In this document: positions 18,871 to 28,637 of the stretch, piece after piece
How positions within the stretch are numbered: the stretch's first letter is position 1
Layout: each line of letters opens with the position of its first letter
Assembly (NCBI RefSeq): GCF_019740355.2
Contig: NZ_CP091819.1
Coordinates: 3,162,001 to 3,226,000 of the forward strand
DNA from: Paracrocinitomix mangrovi
GTDB lineage: Bacteria > Bacteroidota > Bacteroidia > Flavobacteriales_D > Crocinitomicaceae
DNA length: 64,000 nucleotides
Direction of reading: 5' to 3'
Program-made: the position numbers and the translations under genes
The notes under the pieces: generated by a model
Databases searched by the model: none
What the model was told of the DNA's origin: nothing
What the model saw: only the letters and a program-made list of their open reading frames with translations

Positions 18871-19011
18871 TTGAAATATTTTATTCGAAAATTGCCTAAT
18901 CTATTTTAAAGTTTTTTTTATCTTTAAATTTTACCGATTTGTCGAATTGATATTGAAACCCATGATATAATTCGTAAATTGCCTAACAGAAAAGAAACAA
19001 CCCGCATTATT

Positions 19012-19929
19012 ATGAAAAGAATTGTCGCCCTATTTACTTTCGTAATTCCAATTGCTGGATTATCCTTCAACGAAGTTGTTGAGGTTAAGCCTTTATCGTT
19101 CAAGTTAATGATTGAACAAGAAGGAGAAGACCCTCAAGGATATCCGAACAAAACAGACGAACAAGGAATGAAACAAGGCATGTGGACCATTTGGGGTCAC
19201 ATGAAACCAGAAAAAGGATACCCTGAAAAAGGGAAAATCGAAGAAGGTCCATACAAAGACAACAGAAAGAACGGAGAATGGATCAAATATCACAAAGACG
19301 GTAAAACTCCTAGATTAATTGGTGTGTATGAAAATAACAGACCAAATGGTGCCTACAAAAAGTACTACGAGAATGGTGGTATCATGGAAGAAGGTACTTT
19401 CTCTGGAGGAAAACAAAAAGAAGTTTTCAAGAGATACCATGAGAATGGAAATGTTGCTCAGGAAAAAACTTTCAATGCAGATGGTAAAGAAGACGGAAAG
19501 GTAGCTTACTACTTTGAAGATGGTACACCTGAGTTTGTTTTCACTAAGAAAGATGGAGTAACAGTAGGGACTGGTACAAGATACTACCCTAATGGAGATG
19601 TTAAAGAGATTATCACTTACAATGATGATGGATCAGTTGCTAAAACTGAGCAAAAAGACAGAGTGAATCCTCCTAAAGGACAAGTAGCTGATGAAACTGC
19701 CGGTGGTGGTGGACCAAGCGGAACTGCTGGAAAAACTAAAAACGGAGAGAAATTTAACCGTGACGGATACAACAAATTGTACAATTCTGATGATGAGTTG
19801 TGGATGGACGGACAATTCAAAAGTGGTAAACTTTGGGAAGGTAAGTTATACAAATACGATTCAGACGGAATTCTATTGAAAATCGAAATCTGGAAGAATG
19901 GTAAATATCACTCAGACGGACAACTTTAA
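19012..19929 (+). CDS. Secreted MORN-repeat (YwqK-like) protein
   Basis: A 305-residue exported protein with a short signal peptide (MKRIVALFTFVIPIAGLSF). The body, about 35-210, has six or more MORN-like units such as DNRKNGEWIKYHKDG, NNRPNGAYKKYYENGG, YHENGNVAQEKTF and YYPNGDVKEIITYNDDG. A Gly/Ser-rich stretch (about 220-235) separates a last unit with LYNSDDELWMDGQFKSG. I prefer the ATG at 19012 to a TTG at 18979, because the signal peptide begins exactly there. It is related in repeat type to the lipoprotein at 10324 but not lipidated. The function is unknown. Confidence 0.8.
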   Translation: MKRIVALFTFVIPIAGLSFNEVVEVKPLSFKLMIEQEGEDPQGYPNKTDEQGMKQGMWTIWGHMKPEKGYPEKGKIEEGPYKDNRKNGEWIKYHKDGKTPRLIGVYENNRPNGAYKKYYENGGIMEEGTFSGGKQKEVFKRYHENGNVAQEKTFNADGKEDGKVAYYFEDGTPEFVFTKKDGVTVGTGTRYYPNGDVKEIITYNDDGSVAKTEQKDRVNPPKGQVADETAGGGGPSGTAGKTKNGEKFNRDGYNKLYNSDDELWMDGQFKSGKLWEGKLYKYDSDGILLKIEIWKNGKYHSDGQL

Positions 19930-19954
19930 TTGATAGAAAAAGAATAATTTTACA

Positions 19955-19983
19955 CCCCTGACGGATTCGTCAGGGGTTTTTTT
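19955..19983 (+). terminator. Intrinsic terminator after the MORN protein gene
   Basis: CCCCTGACG at 19955-19963, loop GATT, and CGTCAGGGG at 19968-19976 form a perfect 9-bp stem followed by seven T. Confidence 0.92.
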
Positions 19984-20011
19984 ATTTATTAATCTGAATC
20001 AAATAAGATTT

Positions 20012-21454
20012 ATGGAAAGCAAATTACAGGTATACAACACACTGTCAGGTAATAAAGAAGTTTTTAAACCAATTGCAGAAGGAAGAATAGGCATGTATGT
20101 TTGTGGTCCTACTGTTTACAGTGATGTACATTTAGGTAATTGCCGAACATTTATCTCCTTTGATATGATTTATAGATATCTACTATACTCTGGTTACAAG
20201 GTAAGATATGTGCGAAACATTACTGATGCAGGACATCTTGAAGAGAGTCTAAGCGGTAAAGGAAAGTTGGATCAATTGGAACCAATGGAGATAGTGCAGA
20301 AGTACACTGTTGGATTTCATGATATTATGGGATTGTTTAATGCCCATCCTCCAACAATTGAACCTACCGCAACAGGTCACATCATAGAGCAAATTGAAAT
20401 TACCAAAAACATACTTTCAAAAGGATTAGCTTATGAAAGTAATGGCTCTGTATATTTTGATGTTGAGAAATACAATGAGCAGGAAAATTACGGCGAGTTA
20501 TCAGGAAGAAAAATTGAAGATTTGATTTCCGGTACCCGTGATTTGGATGGGCAAGACGAGAAAAAAAGTCCTTTGGATTTTGCTTTATGGAAGAAAGCTT
20601 CTCCTCAACATATAATGCGTTGGCCTTCACCATGGGGTGATGGTTTCCCTGGATGGCACCTTGAGTGTACCGCTATGTCTACTAAATATCTTGGTGAAAA
20701 CTTTGATATACACGGTGGAGGAATGGATCTTAAGTTTCCGCATCACGAATGTGAGGTTGCTCAAGGAACAGCTGCAAATGGTAAAAAGCCAGTAAATTAT
20801 TGGTTGCATACAAACATGTTGACCTTAAATGGTCAAAAGATGAGTAAATCTACAGGGAATACAATTTTGCCGTATGAATTATTTACGGGTGATAATAATT
20901 TCATGGATAAAGCTTATCATCCTATGGTAGTTAGGTTTTTTATGATGCAAGCACATTATAGAAGTGTTTTGGATTTTTCATCTCAAGCCTTATCTGCTGC
21001 AGAAAAAGGTTATAATAGATTAATGACTGCTGTAGCGGATTTAGAGTCTTTAAATACTGCTGAAAATAGTTCTGAAGATGTTCAAGCTTTGGTAAATTCA
21101 TTTTACAATGCAATGGATGATGATTTTAACACTTCAATACTCATTGCTAATTTGTTTGAAGCAGCAACTTATATTAATAAAGTTAAGTCTGGCCAAGGAA
21201 CAATTACCAAAGAAGATCTGGAAACCTTAAAAACAAAAATGCATGGTTTTGTATTTGATGTTTTAGGAGTTAATGCAATTCAAGAAGGAGCCAATGATAA
21301 ATTAGACGTTGCCATGGAGATTATTTTGGAAGTAAGAAAGAATGCAAGAGAACAAAAAGATTGGAATACTTCTGATTTGATTAGAGATAAATTAAATGAA
21401 GCAGGTATTTCTGTTAAAGATGGAGCAGAAGGAACTAGTTGGTCTATTAATTAA
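20012..21454 (+). CDS. cysS: Cysteinyl-tRNA synthetase
   Basis: This class I synthetase charges tRNA-Cys. The zinc ligand Cys31 is in [11 protein letters not shown], the HIGH-type motif is HLGN, further zinc ligands lie in WHLECTAMS and PHHECEVAQ, and the KMSKS loop is at about 276-280. The DALR anticodon-binding region covers the last 140 residues and the length of 480 is typical. It begins 28 nt after the previous terminator and ends at a shared bidirectional terminator, so it is transcribed alone. Confidence 0.97.
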   Translation: MESKLQVYNTLSGNKEVFKPIAEGRIGMYVCGPTVYSDVHLGNCRTFISFDMIYRYLLYSGYKVRYVRNITDAGHLEESLSGKGKLDQLEPMEIVQKYTVGFHDIMGLFNAHPPTIEPTATGHIIEQIEITKNILSKGLAYESNGSVYFDVEKYNEQENYGELSGRKIEDLISGTRDLDGQDEKKSPLDFALWKKASPQHIMRWPSPWGDGFPGWHLECTAMSTKYLGENFDIHGGGMDLKFPHHECEVAQGTAANGKKPVNYWLHTNMLTLNGQKMSKSTGNTILPYELFTGDNNFMDKAYHPMVVRFFMMQAHYRSVLDFSSQALSAAEKGYNRLMTAVADLESLNTAENSSEDVQALVNSFYNAMDDDFNTSILIANLFEAATYINKVKSGQGTITKEDLETLKTKMHGFVFDVLGVNAIQEGANDKLDVAMEIILEVRKNAREQKDWNTSDLIRDKLNEAGISVKDGAEGTSWSIN

Positions 21455-21476
21455 AACTCCGAACATAAAGACATTA

Positions 21477-21507
21477 AAAAAGGCGATCTAATTTAGATCG
21501 CCTTTTT
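21477..21507. terminator. Bidirectional terminator between cysS and hppA
   Basis: AAAAAGGCGATCTA and TAGATCGCCTTTTT form a 14-bp stem with A and T runs at the two outer ends, serving both converging genes. Confidence 0.92.
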
Positions 21508-21524
21508 AATTCAATATATTTTAC

Positions 21525-23837
21525 TTACTCGGCAGTAGTTTCAAACAACTCAGTTGCATCAAACACATCTGCTTGCGAAGTGTGAATTTCAGTTTCTTCA
21601 ACAACTGTTTCATCTTCGTTTTGTCCGTGACCTCCATGATCATTTCCACTTAATTCACCCAAAATTGGAGCAATTACTAATCCAACTAAACAAGTAAGTT
21701 TGATTAGAATGTTCATTGAAGGACCAGAAGTATCTTTAAATGGATCACCAACAGTATCTCCAGTTACTGCAGCTTTGTGAGCTTCTGAACCTTTGTACGT
21801 CATTTCACCGTTGATTTCAACACCTGCTTCAAATGATTTTTTAGCGTTATCCCAAGCTCCACCAGCATTGTTTTGGAAAATAGCCCAAAGAACACCAGAA
21901 ACAGCTACACCGGCCATATATCCTCCTAATACTTCAGCAGCTAATTTTCCACCTTCTTCACCACCCATGATAAGAGCGGTTCCTAAACCAATTAACAATG
22001 GGAATAAAATTGTGATAGCACCTGGTAACATCATTTCTTTTAATGCGGCTCTTGTAGAAATCTCAACGCATTTTCCGTATTCAGGTTTAGCTTCTCCTTC
22101 CATGATGCCTGGAATTTCTTTAAACTGACGTCTAACTTCCATTACCATAGCCATTGCAGCTTTACCTACAGATTTCATAGCTAATGCAGAGAATACTACA
22201 GGTACCATTCCACCAATAAATAATGCGGCTAAAACAGGAGCTTTAAAGATATTAATTCCATCAATCCCTGTAAATGTTACATAAGCAGCAAATAAAGCCA
22301 AAGCTGTCAATGCAGCAGAAGCAATAGCAAATCCTTTTCCAACAGCAGCTGTTGTGTTTCCTACTGAATCCAGGATATCTGTTCTTTCTCTAACTTCATC
22401 AGGTAATTCAGACATTTCAGCAACACCACCTGCATTATCTGCAATTGGTCCAAAAGCATCAATAGCTAATTGCATTGCCGTTGTTGCCATCATTGCAGAA
22501 GCCGCGATTGCTACACCATAGAAACCAGCTAATGCATATGATCCCCAAATAGCGGCAGCAAATAATAATACTGATGAGAAAGTAGAAATCATTCCAGTAG
22601 CTAAACCGGCAATGATATTAGTCGCAGCTCCAGTAGATGAGTTTTTTACAATATCTAAAACTGGTTTTTTACCTAAAGCAGTATAATATTCTGTGAAGTA
22701 TGAAATCAAGTATCCCACCCCTAATCCTACTAAAGTAGCGAAGAATACATTTAAGCTTGGAATATCTTTAGTTCCTTCACCAAAGAATTTCATTCCTTTA
22801 ATAGTTTCAGGAAGCATCCAGTCAATCAAGAAGAAAACAGCAATAGCCGTAAGGATGATTGATGAAATATTACCAACATTTAAAGCTCTTTGTACTTGAG
22901 CCTCTTTAGCGTTATTATCTTTAATCTTAATTAAGAAAGTTCCAATGATTGAAGCAATGATACCAACTCCTGCAATCATTACAGGTAATAAAATTGGCCC
23001 CATTCCTGAGAAAGCGTCATTTACTTGTCCTGCCTCATACATGTCTCTAATGATATAGTTTCCTAATACCATTGAAGCAAGTACGGTTGCAACATAAGAT
23101 CCAAAAAGGTCAGCACCCATTCCGGCTACGTCACCTACGTTATCACCTACGTTATCAGCAATAGTTGCAGGGTTTCTAGGATCATCTTCTGGAATTCCAG
23201 CCTCAACTTTTCCTACCAAGTCAGCTCCTACGTCAGCCGCTTTAGTATAAATACCTCCACCAACTCTTGCAAATAAAGCAATTGATTCAGCTCCTAAAGA
23301 GAAACCGGCCAACGCCTCTAATACCATTGTCATTTCATTGTAAAAAGTTCCTTCACCAACGAAGAACATTTTTACAAAAACCATGAAGAATAAACTTAAT
23401 CCAAGTACTGCTAATCCTGCAACACCTAATCCCATTACTGTTCCACCACCAAAAGACACCTTAAGTGCTTGTGGTAAAGAAGTTCTTGCAGCTTCAGTAG
23501 TTCTTGCGTTAGCTTCAGTAGCTACACGCATTCCTATGTTTCCCGCTAAAGCAGAGAAAACTGCACCAATAATGAAAGCTGGAACAATCATCCAGTGTGT
23601 TGTTTCAACAGAAACGGAGATTCCGAACAATGCTGCCGAAGCAACAACAACGAAAATCAATAATTTTTTATATTCTGCACTTAAAAACGCTAGAGCTCCC
23701 TCTTTAATGTTACGTGAGATTTCTTGCATCTTTTCATTACCAGGGCTTTGCTTTTTTACCCAGCTCATTTTAAAGAACATGAAAAGTAGTCCAAGTACCG
23801 AAATTATTATGGGAATCAGAATTAAGTTATTTTCCAT
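21525..23837 (-). CDS. hppA: Membrane-bound pyrophosphatase, K+-dependent type (probable Na+ pump)
   Basis: This integral membrane enzyme couples pyrophosphate hydrolysis to ion export. About 16 hydrophobic segments are present. The pyrophosphate/Mg site is clear: [18 protein letters not shown] followed by [15 protein letters not shown], and further acidic motifs [12 protein letters not shown] and [17 protein letters not shown]. The motif [10 protein letters not shown] has Ala where K+-independent enzymes have Lys, so K+ stimulation is expected. Whether Na+ or H+ is moved cannot be settled here; Na+ is common in this group. A 45-residue C-terminal tail with HGGHG and many Glu is unusual. The gene has its own perfect promoter. 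Confidence 0.95.
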   Translation of the reverse strand: MENNLILIPIIISVLGLLFMFFKMSWVKKQSPGNEKMQEISRNIKEGALAFLSAEYKKLLIFVVVASAALFGISVSVETTHWMIVPAFIIGAVFSALAGNIGMRVATEANARTTEAARTSLPQALKVSFGGGTVMGLGVAGLAVLGLSLFFMVFVKMFFVGEGTFYNEMTMVLEALAGFSLGAESIALFARVGGGIYTKAADVGADLVGKVEAGIPEDDPRNPATIADNVGDNVGDVAGMGADLFGSYVATVLASMVLGNYIIRDMYEAGQVNDAFSGMGPILLPVMIAGVGIIASIIGTFLIKIKDNNAKEAQVQRALNVGNISSIILTAIAVFFLIDWMLPETIKGMKFFGEGTKDIPSLNVFFATLVGLGVGYLISYFTEYYTALGKKPVLDIVKNSSTGAATNIIAGLATGMISTFSSVLLFAAAIWGSYALAGFYGVAIAASAMMATTAMQLAIDAFGPIADNAGGVAEMSELPDEVRERTDILDSVGNTTAAVGKGFAIASAALTALALFAAYVTFTGIDGINIFKAPVLAALFIGGMVPVVFSALAMKSVGKAAMAMVMEVRRQFKEIPGIMEGEAKPEYGKCVEISTRAALKEMMLPGAITILFPLLIGLGTALIMGGEEGGKLAAEVLGGYMAGVAVSGVLWAIFQNNAGGAWDNAKKSFEAGVEINGEMTYKGSEAHKAAVTGDTVGDPFKDTSGPSMNILIKLTCLVGLVIAPILGELSGNDHGGHGQNEDETVVEETEIHTSQADVFDATELFETTAE

Positions 23838-23865
23838 AAGATATTCATTTCAAATTTTAGAGGGG

Positions 23866-23897
23866 CAAAAGTAGTTCATTAATTTAGATTGTGCAAA
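23866..23897 (-). promoter_or_regulatory. Complete -33/-7 promoter of hppA
   Basis: On the minus strand TTTG (complement of 23894-23897), a 20-nt spacer and TACTTTTG (complement of 23866-23873) match both elements of the Bacteroidota housekeeping promoter. The leader to the ATG at 23837 is about 25 nt. Confidence 0.7.
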
Positions 23898-24010
23898 TTT
23901 GGTATTATAATATGATAGGATAATGATTGTGCGGTGTTATAAAAAGCATAAATCTACTTTACCAAATAATCAATTTAATCACCCGATTACTAATAAAAAT
24001 CAACTTTTAG

Positions 24011-24091
24011 TAATTTTAACGCGTCTACATGGATAAGTTTGCAGCTTAAAAGGCCTATTACTTTAATATATTGTTAATTTTAACGCGTCTA
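24011..24091 (+). repeat. Perfect 17-bp direct repeat upstream of the PKD gene
   Basis: TAATTTTAACGCGTCTA occurs at 24011-24027 and again, identically, at 24075-24091, 64 bp apart. The second copy ends 11 nt before the ATG at 24103. Each copy contains the palindrome ACGCGT. It may be a binding site for a regulator or a duplicated promoter segment. The remainder of the gap 23838-24102 holds no gene. Confidence 0.7.
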
Positions 24092-24102
24092 AAAACTATT
24101 AC

Positions 24103-26538
24103 ATGATGAAACATCTACTACTAGGTGTAATGGCAACCTTAAGTGCCGCCTTTTCCTGGTCTCAAACTGTTGTATACAGTGAAGATTTCACTTCTGGAGC
24201 AACTTGGGCCTTGAATACTGTTACTGGTGCTGAAGGTTCAAATCCAAATGTTTGGTATATCTCTTGTCAGGAGGATGGTCAAACGGCTGGTTCTTGTGGA
24301 ACTGCTTGCGTAATCACTGATAATTCACTTCACGTGGGTGCAGATGCACTTGCAGGAGGAGATTTAGGGGCTGCTTATTTCGAAACTGGAGCAGGTATAA
24401 CCAATACAGATCGTAGAGCCGAATCAGGAAACATAAGCACAGTAGGATTTACCAACCTTACCTTAAGTTTTGATATGATAGGTAATGGAGGAAATGCCAA
24501 TGATTATTGTGAGTTAATGTATAGTACAGATGGTGGAGGTACATGGACTTCATTGGCTACACCGCTTACTTCTTTGTGTTGTGGTGGTATTGCATGTGAT
24601 GGTTTTACTCAGGGATTATGGCAAAACAACACTTATGCTTTACCAGCCGCTTGTGAAAATATTGCTAACCTAAGAATAGGTTTTGTTTGGAAAAATTTAG
24701 ATGATGGAATTGCAACTGACCCATCTTTTGCCGTAGATGATATTCAAATTACTACTCCGGCTACAGGAGCGCCGGCAGCTGATTTTACAGCTTCTTCTGT
24801 TTCAATTTGTGCAGGCAACTGTATTGATTTTACAGATGCAAGTACGTTGGGAACCAATCCTACTTGGTCATGGACTTTCAACGGATCAACAACGGCTAAT
24901 TCAACCAGTCAAAATCCAACTGCGATATGTTATCCGGCACCTGGTTCATATCAGGTTTCGTTAACGGTTACAGATGATAATGGTACAGATACTGAAACAA
25001 AAGTGAGTTATATAACTGTAACAGCTTCAGCAAATGCAGGATCTAACGTGGCTCAAAATTTATGTAATAACACAACACTTGATTTAAATACAGTATTATC
25101 TGGTCAAGACGCTGGTGGAACTTGGACAGAAACATCAGGAACTCCTTCTGGTCAATTTACAGCTGGAACGGGTGTGTTGGATGGAAATGGACTAACGGCT
25201 GGAAACGTTTATACTTTTGAGTATACCGTTACTGGTACATCTCCTTGTCCTGATGCAACTGCCACTGTTACTATTACAATGACAAGTTGTACAGGAACTC
25301 CTCCTACAGCTGACTTTTCAACTACAAATACTACTATTTGTGCGGGAGATTGTATAGATTTTTCAGATTTGAGTACAGTTGGAACCAATCCTACATGGTC
25401 ATGGACATTTACTGGAGCTCAAACAACTTCTTCTACATCTCAAAATCCAACAGGAATTTGTTATATAAATCCAGGGACTTATGACGTGTCATTGACCGTT
25501 ACAGATGATGGAGGAAGTGATACGCAAACCATGACTACATATATTACAGTAAATCCTTCGCCAAGTGTTACTGCTAGTGCTAGCCCGGCTACTACTATTT
25601 GTACCGGTGAGCAAGTAACATTAACAGGAAGTGGTGCACAAACCTACACATGGGATAATGGAGTAACAGATGGAACGGCATTTACTCCAACAGCAACTAC
25701 TACTTATACGGTAACAGGAACAGATGCCAATGGATGTACAAGAGATGCTGTTATTACAATTACAGTTGAAGCTTGTGATACACTCACTGCCGGATGGTCT
25801 GTTTCAAGCAACACTATTTGTTCTGGAGATTGTATAACATTTACGAATGAAACCACCGGAACTGTATCTTATTATGAATGGGATTTTGGTGGAGGAGGAA
25901 TACCTAATACATCAAATAGTTCTAATCCAACGGTTTGTTTCCCTGGAGTTGGTAACTACACAGTTGAATTAACTGCTATTGGTGGTGGAGATACTTCAGT
26001 ATTTACAGATGTAATAACGGTTTTAGGTAGCCCTAGTATTACTGCTCAACTTGATACGGTAATTGATCTAGGTGGTACTGCAGGATTATATTCTTACGGT
26101 TTTGGACAAGGAACTTATCATTGGGAACCATCTGATGTGGTGTTATGTGATACTTGTTCAAGTACAGAAGCTAATCCAATTTTAGATACTGATTTTATTG
26201 TAACATTTACAGATACAAACGGATGTTCTGTTACTGACACTGTATTGGTATTGGTAAACTTTATTGAGGCTATAAATGTACCTTCTGCTTTCTCACCTAA
26301 CGGTGATGGAACCAATGATGTGCTTTATGTGAAAGGTTACGGAATTGAGAGGATGACATTGACCATTTATAATAGATACGGTCAAAAAATATTTGAATGC
26401 GACAATCAGGGTATTGGTTGGGATGGAACATTCTTGGGAAGAGAAGAAAATTCCGGCGTATTTGCATGGGTCCTCGAGTATAAGTTGTTTAATGGCACCA
26501 CGGGAGTGCTCAAGGGAAATACAACCCTGATAAGGTAA
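24103..26538 (+). CDS. Secreted PKD-repeat protein with gliding-motility (T9SS type B) C-terminal domain
   Basis: An 811-residue exported protein with a signal peptide (residues 1-20, ending WSQ). About 25-220 is a jelly-roll or MAM-like domain (VVYSEDFTSGATW, then a Cys-rich stretch with CCGGIACDG). Three PKD-like domains follow at about 226-307, 402-485 and 565-640, each with an ICAGxC or ICSGDC opening and a WSWTF or YEWDF core; the first two are near-duplicates. The last 90 residues are the type B sorting domain: INVPSAFSPNGDGTND, TIYNRYGQKIFEC and WDGTFLG. It sits 22 nt before a PorP/SprF gene, the usual partner of such proteins. Confidence 0.9.
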   Translation: MMKHLLLGVMATLSAAFSWSQTVVYSEDFTSGATWALNTVTGAEGSNPNVWYISCQEDGQTAGSCGTACVITDNSLHVGADALAGGDLGAAYFETGAGITNTDRRAESGNISTVGFTNLTLSFDMIGNGGNANDYCELMYSTDGGGTWTSLATPLTSLCCGGIACDGFTQGLWQNNTYALPAACENIANLRIGFVWKNLDDGIATDPSFAVDDIQITTPATGAPAADFTASSVSICAGNCIDFTDASTLGTNPTWSWTFNGSTTANSTSQNPTAICYPAPGSYQVSLTVTDDNGTDTETKVSYITVTASANAGSNVAQNLCNNTTLDLNTVLSGQDAGGTWTETSGTPSGQFTAGTGVLDGNGLTAGNVYTFEYTVTGTSPCPDATATVTITMTSCTGTPPTADFSTTNTTICAGDCIDFSDLSTVGTNPTWSWTFTGAQTTSSTSQNPTGICYINPGTYDVSLTVTDDGGSDTQTMTTYITVNPSPSVTASASPATTICTGEQVTLTGSGAQTYTWDNGVTDGTAFTPTATTTYTVTGTDANGCTRDAVITITVEACDTLTAGWSVSSNTICSGDCITFTNETTGTVSYYEWDFGGGGIPNTSNSSNPTVCFPGVGNYTVELTAIGGGDTSVFTDVITVLGSPSITAQLDTVIDLGGTAGLYSYGFGQGTYHWEPSDVVLCDTCSSTEANPILDTDFIVTFTDTNGCSVTDTVLVLVNFIEAINVPSAFSPNGDGTNDVLYVKGYGIERMTLTIYNRYGQKIFECDNQGIGWDGTFLGREENSGVFAWVLEYKLFNGTTGVLKGNTTLIR

Positions 26539-26560
26539 TAACACCCAAAATTCAAAAGTG

Positions 26561-27577
26561 ATGAAAAAGTTAGGAATCGTTTTAGTTTGTGTTTTGTCGG
26601 TGTTAAAAGCAAATGCTCAACAAGACAAGCATTTTTCAATGTTCGCAGAATCTCCTGTGTACATGAATCCTGCTACAGCCGGATTTATGCCCGGTAAATT
26701 GCAATTATTTACCAATTTCAGAATGCAGTGGTTAACTGTATCGGATAATCCATACCGAACAATTTCTGCGGCCGCAGATACTAGAGTTTTGGACAACGGA
26801 AACTTTATGGGATTGGGTTTAACCTTTTACAATGATGTTGCAGGTGATGGTCAATATATGATTAATGAAGTTACCGTTCCGATTAATTATGCATTAGAAG
26901 TTGGTAAGAATAGCCATGTTGCGCTAGGTTTACAATTTGGGTGGTATTCTAGAACACTACAAAGTGCTGCTTTCACCTGGGATAACCAATGGACAGGTGC
27001 AAGTTTTAATACAGATTTGCCAAGTAATGAGGCCATTTTTGGACAAAATTTTAGCTCAAGCAAGTTTGACTTGTCTACTGGATTCCACTATTACGGACAT
27101 GTTAAAGAAAATGTAAGAATTAGTTTAGGAGTTGCCGGACATCATTTAACGAAGCAAAAAATCAATTTCTATTCTGATGACGATAAGTTGTTTAGAAAGT
27201 TGACCATCCATGGACAGGCAGAAATCAAACAAATAGGAACAACACTTACAGTTTATCCTGCTTTTTATGGATTTTTACAAGGACCCAATATGGAGTTCAC
27301 AATGGGGTCTAATTTTAGATTCTTGTTAAGAGACGCTTCAAGAACAACAGGTTATTTTAGTGAGACGGCATTATCGTTAGGAGCATATTATAGATTTGGT
27401 GATGCAGTTTTGGTAAATGCCATATTGGATTTGTCAGGACTTTCTATTGGTGCAGGTTATGACATCAATATTTCTGGCATGTCTAAAGCCACAAACTCAG
27501 TTGGTGGTTTTGAAGTTTTTATTAGATATAGAATGAAATTCGCCAAGAAAGGTTTAGGAAATCCTTCGATCCACTAA
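26561..27577 (+). CDS. PorP/SprF family type IX secretion membrane protein
   Basis: A 338-residue outer-membrane beta-barrel protein with signal peptide MKKLGIVLVCVLSVLKANAQ and the family opening DKHFSMFAESPVYMNPATAGF. SprF/PorP proteins help the T9SS deliver or anchor gliding adhesins such as SprB, and each copy tends to be encoded just after the large type B protein it serves; here that is the PKD protein at 24103. The ATG at 26561 is preferred to a GTG just before it. A strong terminator follows. Confidence 0.92.
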   Translation: MKKLGIVLVCVLSVLKANAQQDKHFSMFAESPVYMNPATAGFMPGKLQLFTNFRMQWLTVSDNPYRTISAAADTRVLDNGNFMGLGLTFYNDVAGDGQYMINEVTVPINYALEVGKNSHVALGLQFGWYSRTLQSAAFTWDNQWTGASFNTDLPSNEAIFGQNFSSSKFDLSTGFHYYGHVKENVRISLGVAGHHLTKQKINFYSDDDKLFRKLTIHGQAEIKQIGTTLTVYPAFYGFLQGPNMEFTMGSNFRFLLRDASRTTGYFSETALSLGAYYRFGDAVLVNAILDLSGLSIGAGYDINISGMSKATNSVGGFEVFIRYRMKFAKKGLGNPSIH

Positions 27578-27598
27578 ACTCTTCGAATAAAAAATATG

Positions 27599-27627
27599 AA
27601 TCCCACTCATGCGAGTGGGATTTTTTT
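27599..27627 (+). terminator. Intrinsic terminator after the PorP/SprF gene
   Basis: TCCCACTC at 27601-27608, tetraloop ATGC, and GAGTGGGA at 27613-27620, extended by AA/TT and followed by seven T. The loop contains an ATG that is in frame with dusB. Confidence 0.92.
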
Positions 27628-27632
27628 GTTCG

Positions 27633-27640
27633 TACCTTTG
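27633..27640 (+). promoter_or_regulatory. -7 box abutting the dusB GTG start
   Basis: TACCTTTG followed by C matches the extended -7 consensus. Four nt separate it from the GTG at 27645, so transcription should begin at about the start codon. Confidence 0.55.
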
Positions 27641-27644
27641 CACC

Positions 27645-28637
27645 GTGGGAATAAAAATTCGCGATATAGATTTAGGTGACTTTCCATTATTGTTGGCGCC
27701 AATGGAAGATGTTTCTGATCCGCCTTTTAGAGCTTTATGCAAAAGGTATGGTGCAGATATGATGTATACCGAGTTTATTTCATCTGAAGGTTTAATTAGA
27801 GATGCAGCAAAATCTGTTCAAAAGTTAGATATCTATGAATATGAGCGTCCAATTGGAATTCAAATTTTTGGCTCAGACATTGAAAGCATGAAAAAAACCA
27901 CAGAAATTGTGGAGAAAACTAATCCGGATGTGATTGATATCAATTATGGATGTCCGGTTAAAAAAGTGGCATGTAAAGGAGCAGGAGCGGGGATCTTACA
28001 AGATATCCCAAAGATGGTTGAAATGACCAAAGAAATAGTGAATACTACCCATTTACCAGTTACAGTTAAAACGCGTTTAGGATGGGATGATAGTACCAAA
28101 TACATTGTTGAGGTCGCAGAGAGATTACAAGATGTAGGGATTGAAGCCATATCTATACACGGAAGAACCAGAAAACAGATGTATAAAGGTGATGCAGATT
28201 GGTCTTTAATTGCAGAGGTAAAGAATAATCCCAGAATGAAAATACCTGTGTTTGGAAATGGGGACATTAATTCAGGTGAAAAAGCGGTTGAATACAGAGA
28301 TAGATATGGAGTTGATGGAATTATGATAGGACGTGCTGCAATAGGTAATCCATGGGTCTTTAATGATATCAAACAATACATGAAGGATGAAACAATCAGA
28401 CCATCTGCAAGTATTAAAGAGAGAGTGCAAGTAACAAAGGAACATCTTGACATGTCAATTGAATGGAAAGGGGAGATACTTGGAATCAACGAAATGAAAA
28501 GGCATTATGCCAATTACTTTAAAGGAATTCCAAACTTTAAAGAATACCGAATGAAATTGGTTACCTCAATGGATTTGCAAGAAGTGTATGATACGCTTGC
28601 AAAGATTGAATCTGAATTTGGTGCTGTTGAAATCTAG
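27645..28637 (+). CDS. dusB: tRNA-dihydrouridine synthase
   Basis: This FMN enzyme reduces uridines in the tRNA D-loop. PMEDVSDPPFRALC near the N-terminus, the catalytic cysteine in INYGCPVKKVACKGAGAG, HGRTRKQMYKGDADW, and the FMN-phosphate motifs GNGDI and GIMIGRAAIGNPW are all present. The start matters: an in-frame ATG at 27609 is exactly the tetraloop of the preceding terminator, so I take the GTG at 27645 (MGIKIRDIDLGDFP), 4 nt after a -7 box. The protein is then 330 residues, normal for DusB. Its stop overlaps the stop of the convergent DUF2279 gene by 4 nt. Confidence 0.93.
   Translation: MGIKIRDIDLGDFPLLLAPMEDVSDPPFRALCKRYGADMMYTEFISSEGLIRDAAKSVQKLDIYEYERPIGIQIFGSDIESMKKTTEIVEKTNPDVIDINYGCPVKKVACKGAGAGILQDIPKMVEMTKEIVNTTHLPVTVKTRLGWDDSTKYIVEVAERLQDVGIEAISIHGRTRKQMYKGDADWSLIAEVKNNPRMKIPVFGNGDINSGEKAVEYRDRYGVDGIMIGRAAIGNPWVFNDIKQYMKDETIRPSASIKERVQVTKEHLDMSIEWKGEILGINEMKRHYANYFKGIPNFKEYRMKLVTSMDLQEVYDTLAKIESEFGAVEI

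Noticed and set aside
23383-23874. 163-residue plus-strand ORF opposite the hppA N-terminus
   Set aside because: The membrane protein on the other strand is unmistakable; this frame is its antisense shadow and crosses the hppA promoter.
27944-28489. 181-residue minus-strand ORF inside dusB
   Set aside because: It is fully antisense to conserved dusB motifs, and its composition (Ser/Ile/Leu/Pro) mirrors the coding strand.
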